This document shows, piece by piece, positions 37,342 to 49,985 of a stretch of 64,000 nucleotides of DNA. Position numbers and translations under genes: made by a program. The first letter of the stretch is position 1. Every line of letters begins with the position of its first letter. A model generated the notes under the pieces. That model did not search any database. It was given only the letters and a program-made list of their open reading frames with translations, and was not told the origin of the DNA. This DNA is from Billgrantia zhangzhouensis (GTDB lineage Bacteria; Pseudomonadota; Gammaproteobacteria; Pseudomonadales; Halomonadaceae): positions 124,001 through 188,000 of the forward strand of contig NZ_JABFTT010000005.1 in the NCBI RefSeq assembly GCF_021404465.1, written 5' to 3'.

Positions 37342-37895
37342 GAGGCCTCGGCGGGCAGTTCGCCCAAGGGTTGCCAACAGCCGGCGCTGGTTAGCCCGAG
37401 TTCGACCACGCCCTCCTTCCCACGCCGCTGCTCGGCATGCTCCACCAGGCGGTAAAAGACATTGCGCCCCAGCCGGGCGGCAAGGCCGAAGCGTACCGGA
37501 ACCTCAGGCACCAGGACGCCATCGGGCGTGGCACTGACGCGAAGCCGGTGCACCTCGTCCAAGCGCAGGCGGTCGCCGGCATGGGTAGTCAGCCACCAGC
37601 AGCCGACGGCCTCCTCGTATTCGGCGTCGACCACCACGAACGGATGATCGACCACACGGATACGCTGCTTCTCGACCGGCGTGACTAGATAATAGTGGCC
37701 ATCCTCCTCACGCCGTAGCAGCGTCGAGAGCAGCCGGACCAGGCGGGGGCGCGTCATTTCGCTGCCTTCATGGAACCAACGACCGTCGGCGGCAATCTCC
37801 AGGTCCATTTCGCCTGTCTGTCCCGGCTGCCAGCGATCCAGCGGAGGAATGGCGCCATCGGGCCCGACGTGATTGAGCAGCGGATCCAGGTTCAT
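37338..37895 (-). CDS. DUF1285 family protein
   Basis: This is a 185-residue protein matching the DUF1285 pattern: MDLEIAADGRWFHEGSEMTRPRLVRLLSTLLRREEDGHYYLVTPVEKQRIRVVDHPFVV. No catalytic motif, signal peptide or membrane segment is evident, and the function is unknown. The start at 37895 has AAGGGGGG upstream. It follows tatD by 34 bases and overlaps the helicase gene (GTGA), so it is transcribed with both. Confidence 0.87.
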   Translation of the reverse strand: MNLDPLLNHVGPDGAIPPLDRWQPGQTGEMDLEIAADGRWFHEGSEMTRPRLVRLLSTLLRREEDGHYYLVTPVEKQRIRVVDHPFVVVDAEYEEAVGCWWLTTHAGDRLRLDEVHRLRVSATPDGVLVPEVPVRFGLAARLGRNVFYRLVEHAEQRRGKEGVVELGLTSAGCWQPLGELPAEAS

Positions 37896-37929
37896 ACGCC
37901 CCCCTTCGACATGAAACTCCCTCTTCCTG

Positions 37930-38775
37930 CTATACCAGCCCGGCTCGGGCCAGGATGTCGCGCGTCTCGGCGCTGGGTTCGGGCGCTGCCCCGCGGAACA
38001 GGCGGTAGAAGTTGGCCGTGGTCTGCATGGCGACCTCATCGACGCTGATACTTCGCGCTTCAGCGATGCACTCGGCAACCTCCACCACCCAGGCCGGTTC
38101 GTTGGGCTTGCCGCGATACGGCACCGGCGCCAGGTAGGGACTATCGGTCTCGATAAGCAGCCGGTCGAGCGGCACCCGGCGCGCCACCTCGCGCAGCGAC
38201 TCGGCGTTGCGGAAGGTGACGATACCCGACAGCGAGATGTAGAAGCCGTGACGCACCGCCTCTCGCGCCATCTCGAGATCCTCCGTGAAACAGTGCAGTA
38301 CCCCTCCGGTGGCAGGGTCGCTATGCTCGCGAATCAGCGTCAACGTATCCTCACGCGCATCACGGGTGTGCACGATCACTGGCAATTCCAGCTCGGTGGC
38401 GGCAACCAGTTGGCGCCGGAAGCGTTCGCACTGGACCTCCCGCGACGGCACGCGATCGGGTGTCTTGTCGAGGTAATGATAGTCCAGGCCACATTCGCCG
38501 ATGGCCACGGCTCCGAAGCGCTCGGCCGCCTCCTTGATGCTCTCGATCTCGGGTTCGCGCTCGAGAAGTTGCAGCGGATGCACGCCGGCGGTGATCGCCA
38601 CGTCATCGTGTTCACGCCCGATCCGGGCCAGGACCGGCACGTCGTCGAGGGTTACCGCGATGGCAAGGAACTGGCGGACGTCACGCGCCCTGGCCGCTTC
38701 CAGGGTGGCGGCAAGATTTCCCCCGTGAGTGGTGGAAGCGAGACGGTCGAGATGGCAGTGCGAATCGACAAACAT
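37930..38775 (-). CDS. tatD: TatD-family metal-dependent DNase
   Basis: This is a 281-residue TIM-barrel hydrolase. Metal ligands are visible in DSHCHLDRL (4-12), GECGLDYHY, VIVHTRDA, LHCFTED and the C-terminal IETDSPYLAPVPYRGKPNEP. It matches TatD/YcfH proteins of 260-285 residues, which act as 3'-5' exonucleases or deoxyribonucleases. It lies downstream of pilZ in the conserved holB-pilZ-tatD order. Confidence 0.94.
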   Translation of the reverse strand: MFVDSHCHLDRLASTTHGGNLAATLEAARARDVRQFLAIAVTLDDVPVLARIGREHDDVAITAGVHPLQLLEREPEIESIKEAAERFGAVAIGECGLDYHYLDKTPDRVPSREVQCERFRRQLVAATELELPVIVHTRDAREDTLTLIREHSDPATGGVLHCFTEDLEMAREAVRHGFYISLSGIVTFRNAESLREVARRVPLDRLLIETDSPYLAPVPYRGKPNEPAWVVEVAECIAEARSISVDEVAMQTTANFYRLFRGAAPEPSAETRDILARAGLV

Positions 38776-38826
38776 GCAGATTGAAGCTCGTTCGGTGAAT
38801 GGCGTTGAATGGCGCTACGTTCCGAC

Positions 38827-39162
38827 TCAGAAGGTATGGGTCGGGGTGTCCTCGTTCAGTTGGCCTGCCAGGAGGGCTTCGATACGGTCGCGCACGCCCA
38901 GGTCCTCGGTGCTGAAGTGGATCCCGATGCCCGGCACCCGCTGCCCCGTTACGCCATCGGGGGAAACCCAGACGACCTGACCGGTGACCGGCACCCGCTC
39001 GCTCTCGCCGGGCAGGGTCAGCAACAAATAGACCTCCTGCCCCAGCTCGTAGTGCTCGCGCGTGGGCACGAAGATACCACCCCGTTCCAGCAACGGCATG
39101 AAGGCGGAGAGCAGCGTCTGCTCGTCCTGGATCGTCAACGACAATGCCTCTTGCGATGCCAT
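38827..39162 (-). CDS. pilZ: PilZ-domain protein (type IV pilus PilZ)
   Basis: This is a 111-residue single PilZ domain. Features are LLERGGIFVPTREHYELGQEVYLLLTLPGE and VTGQVVWVSPDGVTGQRVPGIGIHF. It lacks the RxxxR c-di-GMP binding motif at the N-terminus, as in Pseudomonas PilZ, which supports type IV pilus assembly without binding the nucleotide. Position between holB and tatD is the conserved place for pilZ. The start has GGAGAAGGG upstream. Confidence 0.93.
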   Translation of the reverse strand: MASQEALSLTIQDEQTLLSAFMPLLERGGIFVPTREHYELGQEVYLLLTLPGESERVPVTGQVVWVSPDGVTGQRVPGIGIHFSTEDLGVRDRIEALLAGQLNEDTPTHTF

Positions 39163-39186
39163 CCCTTCTCCTCCCTGAGTCCTGCC

Positions 39187-41896
<2,710 letters not shown>

Positions 41897-41934
41897 GTGC
41901 TTCCTCGTTACCCGCTTCTCTTCTTCTATGCGCT

Positions 41935-42756
41935 TCAGCGCGCGAAAGTGGCCGGATAGCCCAGCAGCTCATGAGCCTTGCCCTGCAAGGTCCGGTGCAC
42001 GGAGCCAAGCGTCCAGTTCAGTTGGCGGGAGCCATCAGCGTCATCCAGACGCACCACGGGCCAGAGGCCCTGGACCGAGTTGCCGAGCCACACGGCCTCG
42101 GCTTCGACCAGCGCCTCCGGCCCCATGGCAACTTCATTGATATCCAAGCGTTCCATCAGGGCAGCACGCAACGTCCCGGCCACGCCGCTGCCGTCCAGTC
42201 GAGGCGTCTCCAGGCATCCCCGGCGCTGCCAGAACAGGTTCATGCAGGTGGCCTCGACCAAGTGTCCCTGGGTGTCACAAAGCACTCCCTCGGCCACATC
42301 CGGATCGTCCCACTCACTGCGCGCCAGCACGTTCTCGAGCCGATTGAGGTGCTTGAGTCCGGCAAGCAATGGCTGAATGCTCAACTGCAACCGGCAATGG
42401 CGCACCCGCACACCCAACTGCCAACACTGTGGCCGGGGCGCGAAATCGAACGCCTGCCACAGCAACCGGGGCTTGGCGACCGACGGGGGCAGGTAGCCGC
42501 GCCCACCGCTGCCCCGAGTGAGGATCAGCTTGAGCACCCTGAGTCCCGACCCCGCCAGGGCGGGCAAGCCGTCGAGTTCGGCAGCGGCAGGCATGGGGAT
42601 GCCCAGCCTCCGGCAGCCCCTACCCAGCCGGGCCATGTGCTGTGGCCACAGCAGAGGCTCACCGTCGCGGACCAGCACGGTCTCGAACAACCCGTCGCCA
42701 TAGGCCACGCCACGATCGTCGGCCGGCACCCAGGGCTCTGCTTGCGGCCGCGTCAT
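41935..42756 (-). CDS. pabC: aminodeoxychorismate lyase
   Basis: This is a 273-residue PLP enzyme of the class IV aminotransferase fold. It makes 4-aminobenzoate for folate synthesis by eliminating pyruvate from aminodeoxychorismate. Features are DRGVAYGDGLFETVLVRDG near the start, the Schiff-base Lys in GLKHLNRLENVLAR, and EATCMNLFWQR. It follows fabF and precedes mltG, the conserved neighbourhood that supports pabC over branched-chain aminotransferase. Confidence 0.93.
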   Translation of the reverse strand: MTRPQAEPWVPADDRGVAYGDGLFETVLVRDGEPLLWPQHMARLGRGCRRLGIPMPAAAELDGLPALAGSGLRVLKLILTRGSGGRGYLPPSVAKPRLLWQAFDFAPRPQCWQLGVRVRHCRLQLSIQPLLAGLKHLNRLENVLARSEWDDPDVAEGVLCDTQGHLVEATCMNLFWQRRGCLETPRLDGSGVAGTLRAALMERLDINEVAMGPEALVEAEAVWLGNSVQGLWPVVRLDDADGSRQLNWTLGSVHRTLQGKAHELLGYPATFAR

Positions 42757-42780
42757 GTCATACGCTCGCGACGTCCCGGC

Positions 42781-44019
42781 TCAGCGCAGCCGGGAGAAGA
42801 CCAGTGTACCGTTGGTACCACCGAAGCCGAACGAGTTGGACAGCGCCACGTCGACCTTCATTTCACGCGCGGTATGTGGCACGTAGTCCAGGTCGCAGCC
42901 TTCCTGGGGGTTGTCCAGGTTGATCGTCGGGGGCGCCACTTGGTCGCGGATGGCCAGGATGCAGAAAATCGCCTCGACGGCACCGGCTGCACCCAGCAGG
43001 TGGCCGATCATCGACTTGGTGGAGCTCACGGCCACGCTGTGCGCGCTCTCACCCATTACCTTCTTGACGGCCCGGCTCTCGGCCAGGTCGCCTGCCGGGG
43101 TAGAGGTGCCGTGCGCATTGATATAATGCACCGCCGAAGGGTCGAGCTTGGCATCGCGAATCGCATTGCTCATCGACAGCGCCGCTCCGCTGCCGTCTTC
43201 GGGCGGTGCGGTCATGTGGTAGGCGTCGTCGCTCATGCCGAAGCCGGTCAGCTCGGCGTAGATGCGCGCCCCGCGCGCCTTGGCGTGCTCGTACTCCTCG
43301 AGCACCAGGACGCCGGCACCGTCCGAAAGCACGAAACCATCACGGTCGCGGTCCCAGGGGCGGCTGGCAGCCTGTGGATCGTCGTTGCGGGTCGACAGCG
43401 CCCGGGCGGCGGAGAACCCGCCCAGCCCCAGCGGTGTCGTGGCCATCTCAGCCCCCCCGCAGATCATCACGTCGGCATCGCCGTAGGCGATGGTGCGAGC
43501 GCTGTAACCGATGTTGTGAGTGCCGGTGGTACAGGCCGTGGTGATGGCAATGTTGGGGCCTCGGAAGCCATGCTGGATGGCCAGGTTGCCGGAGATCATG
43601 TTGATGATCGAGCCGGGAACGAAGAAGGGCGAGATACGACGCGCACCGCCCTTGTTGAGGGCATTGTGGTTCTGTTCGATCATCGGCAGCCCGCCGATGC
43701 CGGAGCCGATGGCCACGCCGATGCGTTCGGCGTTCTCCTCGGTGCACTCGAGCCCTGCGTCGCTGATGGCCTGGGCGCCCGCCGCTACCCCGTACTGGAT
43801 GAACAGGTCCATCTTGCGCGCATCCTTGGGGTTCAGGTACGGGCTGATGTCGAAGTTCTTGACCGAGCCTCCGAAGCGAGTGTTGAAGCCGGTGGCGTCG
43901 AAATGCTCGATGGGGGCGATGCCGCTCTTGCCGGCCAGGATGCTCTCCCAGCTCTCCTTGACGGTGTTGCCCACCGGCGTGACCAGTCCCAGCCCGGTCA
44001 CCACAACTCTACGAGCCAT
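42781..44019 (-). CDS. fabF: 3-oxoacyl-[acyl-carrier-protein] synthase II
   Basis: This is a 412-residue condensing enzyme that elongates acyl-ACP with malonyl-ACP. The catalytic Cys is in [11 protein letters not shown], and the two His are in [11 protein letters not shown] and [10 protein letters not shown]. It starts [18 protein letters not shown] chose the ATG at 44019 with GGAGG upstream rather than an in-frame ATG at 44049. A hairpin between acpP and fabF may reduce its expression relative to acpP. Confidence 0.96.
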   Translation of the reverse strand: MARRVVVTGLGLVTPVGNTVKESWESILAGKSGIAPIEHFDATGFNTRFGGSVKNFDISPYLNPKDARKMDLFIQYGVAAGAQAISDAGLECTEENAERIGVAIGSGIGGLPMIEQNHNALNKGGARRISPFFVPGSIINMISGNLAIQHGFRGPNIAITTACTTGTHNIGYSARTIAYGDADVMICGGAEMATTPLGLGGFSAARALSTRNDDPQAASRPWDRDRDGFVLSDGAGVLVLEEYEHAKARGARIYAELTGFGMSDDAYHMTAPPEDGSGAALSMSNAIRDAKLDPSAVHYINAHGTSTPAGDLAESRAVKKVMGESAHSVAVSSTKSMIGHLLGAAGAVEAIFCILAIRDQVAPPTINLDNPQEGCDLDYVPHTAREMKVDVALSNSFGFGGTNGTLVFSRLR

Positions 44020-44127
44020 CAGTAATCCTCCAGACAACCTTGATGACACGGCCCATCTCCCAGGCCGTCATTGCGCGCATTATACCGGACATGCTCCTCG
44101 CTTGGGCAGCCATGGCCCCGACACAAA

Positions 44128-44160
44128 GCAAAAAGCCGTCCTGTGTCTCAGGACGGCTTT
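44128..44160 (-). terminator. terminator or attenuator between acpP and fabF
   Basis: A 12-base stem AAAGCCGTCCTG/CAGGACGGCTTT with loop TGTCT is followed on the minus strand by TT before GCTTTG, giving a short U-tract. It lies 52 bases past the acpP stop codon. Confidence 0.85.
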
Positions 44161-44211
44161 CCCGGCATCATGCGATGCCCTTCACCTCAGCAAGCGGTGA
44201 CGACCGCGCCC

Positions 44212-44445
44212 TTACTGATGGGCATTGACGTAATCGATGGCTTCCTGAACGGTGGTGATCTTCTCGGCTTCTTCATCGGGAATTTCAGTATCGAATTCCT
44301 CTTCGAGCGCCATGACCAGCTCGACGGTATCCAGGGAATCAGCGCCAAGGTCCTCGGTGAAGGAGGAGCTGTTCTGGATGTCTTCTTCCTTGACGTTCAG
44401 GCGCTCGGCCACAACCTTCTTCACGCGCTCTTCGATGGTGCTCAT
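44212..44445 (-). CDS. acpP: acyl carrier protein
   Basis: This is a 77-residue acidic carrier protein. The phosphopantetheine attachment Ser is in [19 protein letters not shown] (about 35-53). It shuttles acyl intermediates of fatty acid synthesis and lies between fabG and fabF. A hairpin follows it, consistent with its need for high expression. Confidence 0.97.
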   Translation of the reverse strand: MSTIEERVKKVVAERLNVKEEDIQNSSSFTEDLGADSLDTVELVMALEEEFDTEIPDEEAEKITTVQEAIDYVNAHQ

Positions 44446-44567
44446 TATACGTACTCCAGTCGTTCAAGTTAGCCGTTCAGATGACCAGCCGTTTGGTCCG
44501 CAAACTCAAGCTGCGGGGTAGTTTATAGACGCCCCCCCGTCGGCGCAACCGCCGACCCGAGGGAGCT

Positions 44568-45311
44568 TCAACGCATGTTCATGCCACCGTTGACCTGCAG
44601 CGTCTCGCCGGTGATATAACCGGCACTCTCGCTGGTCAGGAAACCGACGGCAGCGGCAATCTCCTCAGGCTCGCCAAGGCGCGCCAGCGGAATCTGGGTC
44701 AGCAATGCCTTATGCTGCTCCTCGGGTAATGCGTGCGTCATGTCGGTGGCGATGAAGCCCGGCGCCACCGCGTTGACGGTGATCGCCCGGGAAGCCACCT
44801 CCCGCGCCAGGGCACGGGTGAAGCCTTCCATGCCCGCCTTGGCGGCAGCATAGTTGGTCTGGCCGAGATTGCCCATGGTCGCCACCACCGAGCTGATGTT
44901 GACGATCCGACCGAAGCGAGCCTTGGTCATGCCGCGCAGACACGCCTTGGTGACGCGATACACCGACTTGAGGTTGGTGTCGAGTACCGAATCCCACTCG
45001 TCCTCCTTCATGCGCATCAGCAGGTTGTCACGCGTGATGCCGGCATTGTTGATCAGGATGGTGGGGGCACCGAACTCTTCGGTAACGGCCTTGACGAGCG
45101 ACTCCACACTGGCCAGGTCGGTCACGTCGAGCGCCTTGCCGGCCCCCTCGATGCCGTTGGCACGCAGGTCTTCGTCGATCTTGGCCGCGCCCGACTCAGT
45201 GGTGGCCGTTCCGATCACCACGCGCCCCTGGCGGCCGAGTTCGTGGGCAATGGCCCGGCCGATGCCACGGCTGGCACCGGTCACCAGGGCAATTCTGCGT
45301 TCGCTGGACAT
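44568..45311 (-). CDS. fabG: 3-oxoacyl-[acyl-carrier-protein] reductase
   Basis: This is a 247-residue short-chain dehydrogenase using NADPH. The cofactor loop is VTGASRGIGRAIA (10-22). NNAG and the catalytic Ser-Tyr-Lys are visible (NISSVVATMGNLGQTNYAAAKAG). It ends SGYITGETLQVNGGMNMR as FabG proteins do. It lies between fabD and acpP. Confidence 0.97.
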   Translation of the reverse strand: MSSERRIALVTGASRGIGRAIAHELGRQGRVVIGTATTESGAAKIDEDLRANGIEGAGKALDVTDLASVESLVKAVTEEFGAPTILINNAGITRDNLLMRMKEDEWDSVLDTNLKSVYRVTKACLRGMTKARFGRIVNISSVVATMGNLGQTNYAAAKAGMEGFTRALAREVASRAITVNAVAPGFIATDMTHALPEEQHKALLTQIPLARLGEPEEIAAAVGFLTSESAGYITGETLQVNGGMNMR

Positions 45312-45392
45312 AGCCTGTTCCCGCTCCGAATGCTGTTTGGTTCTGGGGCTCGAGCCCCTGCTTGTTGGTTATTCTGGCCGCGCCCCGCTCGG

Positions 45393-46355
45393 CTACTGGC
45401 CAGCCTCGTGCGCCAACGCGAGCGCCGCTTCGAGACTGTCGGGGTCGTTGACTGCCAATCCCTTGCTCCCCTTGGCGATACGCTTGCCAAGACCGGTGAG
45501 CACCTTGCCCGGCCCACACTCGATGAAGACCGACGCACCCGCCGCTTCCATCGCCTCGACACAGGCGGTCCAGCGTACCGGCTGGTAGAGTTGCTCGACC
45601 AGACGCGTACGCAGCGTCTCGACGTCGGCATGCGCCTGGGCGTCGACATTTTGATACACGGTGTAGCGCGGCGGGCGCATGTCGAGATTAGCCATGGCCG
45701 CTTTGAGCCGCTCGGCGGCCGGCCGCATCAGCGCACAGTGCGAAGGCACGGAAACCGGCAACGGCATGGCGCGCTTGGCACCCGCCTCCTGACACAGAAC
45801 ATTGGCCCGCTCCACGGCAGCCTTGTCGCCGGCGATCACTACCTGGCCAGGGGCGTTGTAGTTCACCGCCGCCACGACCTCATTCTGCGCCGCCTCGGCA
45901 CAGGCCGTTTCAACGGTGGCATCGTCGAGACCCAGAATGGCTGCCATGGCGCCACGACCGACCGGCACCGCCTCCTGCATCGCCTCGCCGCGCATACGCA
46001 CCAAGCGCACACCATCGGCAAAGCCCATGACGCCGGCACACACCATGGCGCTGTACTCGCCCAGGCTATGCCCCGCCATGGCCCCGGGGCGCGGACCTTC
46101 CAGCTCTTGCCATACCCGCCAGATGGCCACGCTGGCCGTCAGCAGCGCCGGCTGGGTACAGGCGGTGACATTAAGAGCCTCGTCGGGCCCCTCCTGGACC
46201 ACCTTCCACAGGTCGTAGCCCAAGGCGTCGGCGGCTTCCTCGAAGGTCGTCCGCACGACGCTGTAGCGTTCCGCCAGCTCCCGCAGCATGCCCACCTGCT
46301 GGGAGCCTTGCCCGGGGAATACGAGGGCAAGGGGTTGAGTCATGTCGTTCACCAT
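45393..46355 (-). CDS. fabD: malonyl-CoA:ACP transacylase
   Basis: This is a 320-residue transacylase that loads malonyl groups onto ACP. The start region is VFPGQGSQQVGML, the nucleophile is in AGHSLGEYSA, and the catalytic His is in SVPSHCALM. The ATG at 46355 overlaps the plsX stop (TAATG); the ATG at 46343 gives MTQPLALVFPGQGSQ, closest to E. coli FabD, and is an equal candidate. Confidence 0.96.
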   Translation of the reverse strand: MVNDMTQPLALVFPGQGSQQVGMLRELAERYSVVRTTFEEAADALGYDLWKVVQEGPDEALNVTACTQPALLTASVAIWRVWQELEGPRPGAMAGHSLGEYSAMVCAGVMGFADGVRLVRMRGEAMQEAVPVGRGAMAAILGLDDATVETACAEAAQNEVVAAVNYNAPGQVVIAGDKAAVERANVLCQEAGAKRAMPLPVSVPSHCALMRPAAERLKAAMANLDMRPPRYTVYQNVDAQAHADVETLRTRLVEQLYQPVRWTACVEAMEAAGASVFIECGPGKVLTGLGKRIAKGSKGLAVNDPDSLEAALALAHEAGQ

Positions 46356-47392
46356 TACTCCTGTTGAGTGCTGTCACGCCCGACGCCCAGCTCCATGGCG
46401 AGCCGCTCCGGCAAGCCACGCCTGACCTCCTGCACGGCCCGCAACACAGCATAGGAAAAGCCAGTGGCATCGGCACTGCCGTGGCTCTTGATCACGATGC
46501 CGTCGAGTCCCAGCAGGCTGGCGCCATTGTAGCGCACCGGATCGAGCTCGCTCTTCAACCGACGCAGCGCCGGCCTCGCCAGCATGCCTACCAAGCGGCT
46601 GCTCCAGTGCGACTCGAAGGTCACCTGCACCCGCTCGATCAACATGCGCGCCAATCCCTCGCTGGCCTTGAGCACCGCGTTGCCAACGAAACCATCGCAC
46701 ACCACCACATCGGCGGAGCCGGCGAAGATACCATCTCCTTCGATGAAGCCGATATAGTTCAGCGAGCCCGTCTCGCCCAGCAGCGAGTCCGCCTGCCGCA
46801 CCGCCTCGCTGCCCTTGGTACCTTCGCTGCCCACGTTGAGCAATGCCACCCTGGGAGCCGAAAGGCCGTCCACGTGGCGTGCCATGACCTCCCCCATGCG
46901 AGCAAAATCCACCAGCCGCCTCGCGGAGACGTCAACGTTGGCCCCCAGATCCAGCAGGTAGCAGCGGCCATCGTTGCGGGTAGGGATGGCAGTACAGATC
47001 GCCGGACGCGGAATATCCGCCACGGTACCAAGAGCGCGTCGAGCCAGGGCCATCAGCGCACCGGTATTGCCCGCACTGACACCAGCCACGGCATGGCGCT
47101 CGGCCACATGGGAAAGCATCAGCGCCATGCTGGTGTCGCCGCCACGTCTGAGCGCGTCGGACGGGCGCTGATTCTGCCGAATCAGACCCGGCGCATGATG
47201 GATGGACAGATGCGAACCCGCCGCGGCGAGATGCCGCGGCAGGTTCTCGAGCTCGGTCGCCAGTCGATCGCCGGGGCCGAACAGATCGACCTCCAACCCC
47301 GGACAGGCCTGCACCGCAGCTGCCGCGCCATGGATGGCAGCGGCAGGACCGACATCTCCACCCATCGCATCGATGGCAATCCGCACGCTCAA
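46355..47392 (-). CDS. plsX: phosphate acyltransferase PlsX
   Basis: This is a 345-residue enzyme making acyl-phosphate from acyl-ACP for phospholipid synthesis. Features are [12 protein letters not shown] at the start, [25 protein letters not shown] and [17 protein letters not shown]. It sits between rpmF and fabD in the conserved rpmF-plsX-fabD order. Confidence 0.96.
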   Translation of the reverse strand: MSVRIAIDAMGGDVGPAAAIHGAAAAVQACPGLEVDLFGPGDRLATELENLPRHLAAAGSHLSIHHAPGLIRQNQRPSDALRRGGDTSMALMLSHVAERHAVAGVSAGNTGALMALARRALGTVADIPRPAICTAIPTRNDGRCYLLDLGANVDVSARRLVDFARMGEVMARHVDGLSAPRVALLNVGSEGTKGSEAVRQADSLLGETGSLNYIGFIEGDGIFAGSADVVVCDGFVGNAVLKASEGLARMLIERVQVTFESHWSSRLVGMLARPALRRLKSELDPVRYNGASLLGLDGIVIKSHGSADATGFSYAVLRAVQEVRRGLPERLAMELGVGRDSTQQE

Positions 47393-47421
47393 GTGCCGAC
47401 GGTCATCGACAGCGGGTCGAC

Positions 47422-47592
47422 TCAGGCGTCGACCACCTTGCGACCACGGTAGAAACCGTCAGGAGAGACGTGATGACGCAGGTGAGTGGTACCGGTTTCC
47501 TTGTCCTGGGACAGGGTCGGTGCGCTCAGGGCGTCGTGGCTACGACGCATGCCGCGCTTGGAACGGGTCTTACGATTCTGTTGAACTGCCAT
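47422..47592 (-). CDS. rpmF: 50S ribosomal protein L32
   Basis: This is a 56-residue basic protein beginning [20 protein letters not shown] and ending [10 protein letters not shown], the form of bacterial L32. It lies between yceD and plsX as in most proteobacteria. Confidence 0.95.
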   Translation of the reverse strand: MAVQQNRKTRSKRGMRRSHDALSAPTLSQDKETGTTHLRHHVSPDGFYRGRKVVDA

Positions 47593-47623
47593 GGGTGTCA
47601 CTCCGAAGTGAGACGATAAACAA

Positions 47624-48151
47624 TCAGGATTTGCCCTTGAGGTGACGCAGCACCTCGAAAGGACTTGCGGGAGTCGGCTCGCTCGATTCGGCCTCCTCGC
47701 CGCTGCTCAGCTGGTCGCGCGAGACACGGCAATGCGCCTCGTCGTGGTAAACCACCTGGGGCAGGCTGAGGATCAACTCATCCTCGACCACCTCCAGCAG
47801 GTTCAGCTGTTCGTTTTCCACCAGCACCGGCTCGTGGGTGCTTGGCAGCTCTGCTGCCAGTGCATCGCTCGAGACCATGCCCAGCAGGAATTCGCTCTCG
47901 ACATGCTGCGCCATAGGCTCGAGGCAGCGCCGGCAAGGCAGCTGCAGCTCGGCCTCGAGACGACCGCGAATTTCGCGGCGGCCCTGAGCATCGATACCGA
48001 AATCGAGCCACACCTGGCAATCGCCCGACTGTGCCCCGACCTGCGCGGCGAGGCGCTCGAACCGGTCAAGCGCCATCAGGCCGGAAAGGCTTTCGGCACG
48101 TGCAGCGAGCCGATAAGGCTCAACCCTTATGGGAAGTCGTGAGGTCAACAT
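47624..48151 (-). CDS. yceD: YceD/DUF177 family protein
   Basis: This is a 175-residue DUF177 protein. The middle has [21 protein letters not shown] with a CxxC pair, followed by a second patch with [26 protein letters not shown], both typical. In plants and bacteria, members are linked to 23S rRNA or ribosome assembly, and the gene regularly precedes rpmF, as here. The biochemical role is not settled. Confidence 0.92.
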   Translation of the reverse strand: MLTSRLPIRVEPYRLAARAESLSGLMALDRFERLAAQVGAQSGDCQVWLDFGIDAQGRREIRGRLEAELQLPCRRCLEPMAQHVESEFLLGMVSSDALAAELPSTHEPVLVENEQLNLLEVVEDELILSLPQVVYHDEAHCRVSRDQLSSGEEAESSEPTPASPFEVLRHLKGKS

Positions 48152-48269
48152 AGGCGCGCAATGATAGGCACTCCCCCTGCCCCTGTCAAAGACGCTATCT
48201 CAGCGAGTTACAATACCCGCTCGCTCGATCCCCCAGTAACCTCTCACCGCATGACGCAGGAGCGCATCC

Positions 48270-48863
48270 ATGCCCCGACTCGTTCTCGCTTCCGGCTCCC
48301 GCTGGCGCCGCCAACTCCTCGATCGACTGGGGCTACCCTACGCCTGGACAAGCCCCGACATCGACGAGACACCGCGACCCGGCGAAGCTCCCGAGAGCCT
48401 GGTGCATCGTCTGGCACTGGCCAAGGCCAACCGGGTGGCAGCAGAGTATCCCGACCATCTGGTGATCGGCTCCGACCAGGTCGCCGTGTTCGATGGCGAG
48501 ATACTGGGCAAGCCGGGAGACGCCGCCACGGCACGCGCCCAGCTCACACGCTTCTCAGGCCGCCAGGTGACCTTTCTCACCGGACTGGCACTGATCGACA
48601 CCCGCGCCACACGTCACTGGGTCTGCCACGAACGATATGACGTTCACTTTCGCCGCCTCACACACGAAGAAATCGCCCACTACGTGGAACGCGAGCAACC
48701 GCTAGACAGCGCCGGCAGCTTTCGCATGGAAGGGCTGGGCATTGCCCTGTTCGAACGGCTCGAGGGAGACGACCCCAACACGCTGATCGGCCTGCCACTG
48801 ATCCGGCTGTGCGCGCTGTTGCGCGAAGCAGGCCTCGATCCACTGGGAGATCAGGGCAACTGA
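48270..48863 (+). CDS. maf: Maf-like nucleoside triphosphate pyrophosphatase (YceF type)
   Basis: This is a 197-residue house-cleaning pyrophosphatase. Hallmarks are LVLASGSRWRRQLLDRLGLPY near the N-terminus, SPDIDETPRPGE, GSDQVAVFDGEILGKPGD and SAGSFRMEGLGIALFERLEGDDPNTLIGLPL. Of the YhdE and YceF subgroups, YceF (acting on m7GTP) is favoured by position next to yceD-rpmF and by the RMEGLG form. It is the only plus-strand gene in this stretch, and it converges on sppA with a 13-base overlap. Confidence 0.92.
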   Translation: MPRLVLASGSRWRRQLLDRLGLPYAWTSPDIDETPRPGEAPESLVHRLALAKANRVAAEYPDHLVIGSDQVAVFDGEILGKPGDAATARAQLTRFSGRQVTFLTGLALIDTRATRHWVCHERYDVHFRRLTHEEIAHYVEREQPLDSAGSFRMEGLGIALFERLEGDDPNTLIGLPLIRLCALLREAGLDPLGDQGN

Positions 48864-49927
48864 TAGCGCACCGGAGAGCGGCTGGCAGGCACCCCCACCC
48901 ACTCCGCGGCGACCCGGCCGAACTGGCGGCTTAGCCGCTCGAACGGGTCCAGCCGCGGCGTGTAGTCGTGCAGCCGCACCTCCCCGAACAGCTCACGACT
49001 CAAGGCATCGAGACTGCTGATTCCATCGATCAGACCCAGCTCCAGCGCCTGCTGCCCGCTCCAGATCAAGCCGCTGAAGAGCCGCTCGTCCTCGACCAGA
49101 CGCTCACCGCGCCCCTGACGCACCGCCTCGATGAACTGGCCATGGGTGGTATCCATGACCGTTTGCCAGAACTCACGCTCGTCGGGCGCTACCGGCGAGA
49201 AGGGGTCGAGGAACCCCTTGTTCTCGCCACTGACATAGATCCGCCGTTCGATACCGATACGGTCGATGGCCTCCTCGAAGCCAAAGCTGGCGAAGATGAC
49301 GCCAATCGACCCCACCAGGCTGGCCGGAGCCGCCACGATCTCATCGGCTGCCGCCGCCATGTAGTAGGCGCCGCTGGCCCCGACATCCTCGATCACCGCG
49401 ATGATGGGCTTGCCGCCTTCTTCACGCAGACGCATGATTTCATCATAGACACGCTGCGACTGCACCGGACTGCCTCCAGGGCTATCGATGTGCAGCACCA
49501 CGACAGCGGCATTGGCTGCCTCCCAGGCGCGATTGAGCCCCTCGATGATACGCTCGGCACTGGCCGGCGATTCACTGTCGATTACCCCGTGCACTTCGAC
49601 CACGCCCAGGTGGTGTCGCTCCGGCTCGCGGGCGGGATCACCGAACAGGCTATAAAAGGTAGCTGCCAGGGAGGCAAGGATCAGCACGGCGAAAAAGAAG
49701 CGGAAGAACAACTTCCAGCGCCGCGAGCGACGCTGCTCGACCAACACCCCGTCGATCCAGCGATCGAGCATCTCCTGCTGCGCCAGACGCTGACGCTCGC
49801 GCAGCGTCTCGGCGCTCTCCGGTGGCGGCACCGGCTTTTCCTGCTTTGCCTGTTGCGCTTCACGCGCCTGCTCGGGGGTCAGCTCCGGTCCTTCGGTCCA
49901 GCGGTCTTCACGCTTGTCGTCGCTCAT
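48851..49927 (-). CDS. sppA: signal peptide peptidase SppA, short (36K) type
   Basis: This is a 358-residue S49-family serine protease of the inner membrane that degrades remnant signal peptides. The N-terminal 60 residues are cytoplasmic and charged. A membrane helix follows (about 61-85, LFFRFFFAVLILASLAATFYSLF), then IDSPGGSPVQSQRV and the nucleophile Ser region VGASGAYYMAAAADEIVAAPASLVGSIGVI. A Lys in SGENKGFLDPFSP is nearby. The start at 49927 has AAGATGA upstream. Confidence 0.92.
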   Translation of the reverse strand: MSDDKREDRWTEGPELTPEQAREAQQAKQEKPVPPPESAETLRERQRLAQQEMLDRWIDGVLVEQRRSRRWKLFFRFFFAVLILASLAATFYSLFGDPAREPERHHLGVVEVHGVIDSESPASAERIIEGLNRAWEAANAAVVVLHIDSPGGSPVQSQRVYDEIMRLREEGGKPIIAVIEDVGASGAYYMAAAADEIVAAPASLVGSIGVIFASFGFEEAIDRIGIERRIYVSGENKGFLDPFSPVAPDEREFWQTVMDTTHGQFIEAVRQGRGERLVEDERLFSGLIWSGQQALELGLIDGISSLDALSRELFGEVRLHDYTPRLDPFERLSRQFGRVAAEWVGVPASRSPVRYQLP

Positions 49928-49985
49928 GGACTCATCTTCCCTTGTATCGCCTGCCAACTTTCTCGTCCGCCAACTTGCTCGTCTG

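Noticed and set aside
41971..44025. 684-codon open frame on the plus strand opposite pabC and fabF
   Set aside because: It lies wholly antisense to two well-supported genes. Its His/Gly/Arg-rich composition has no domain, as expected for GC-rich shadow frames.
44733..46367. 544-codon plus-strand frame opposite fabG and fabD
   Set aside because: It is fully antisense to clear fatty-acid genes, without a ribosome site or family match.
48851..48863. Overlap of maf and sppA ends as a possible sequencing error or frameshift
   Set aside because: Both proteins have normal length and intact C-termini; a 13-base convergent overlap is ordinary.
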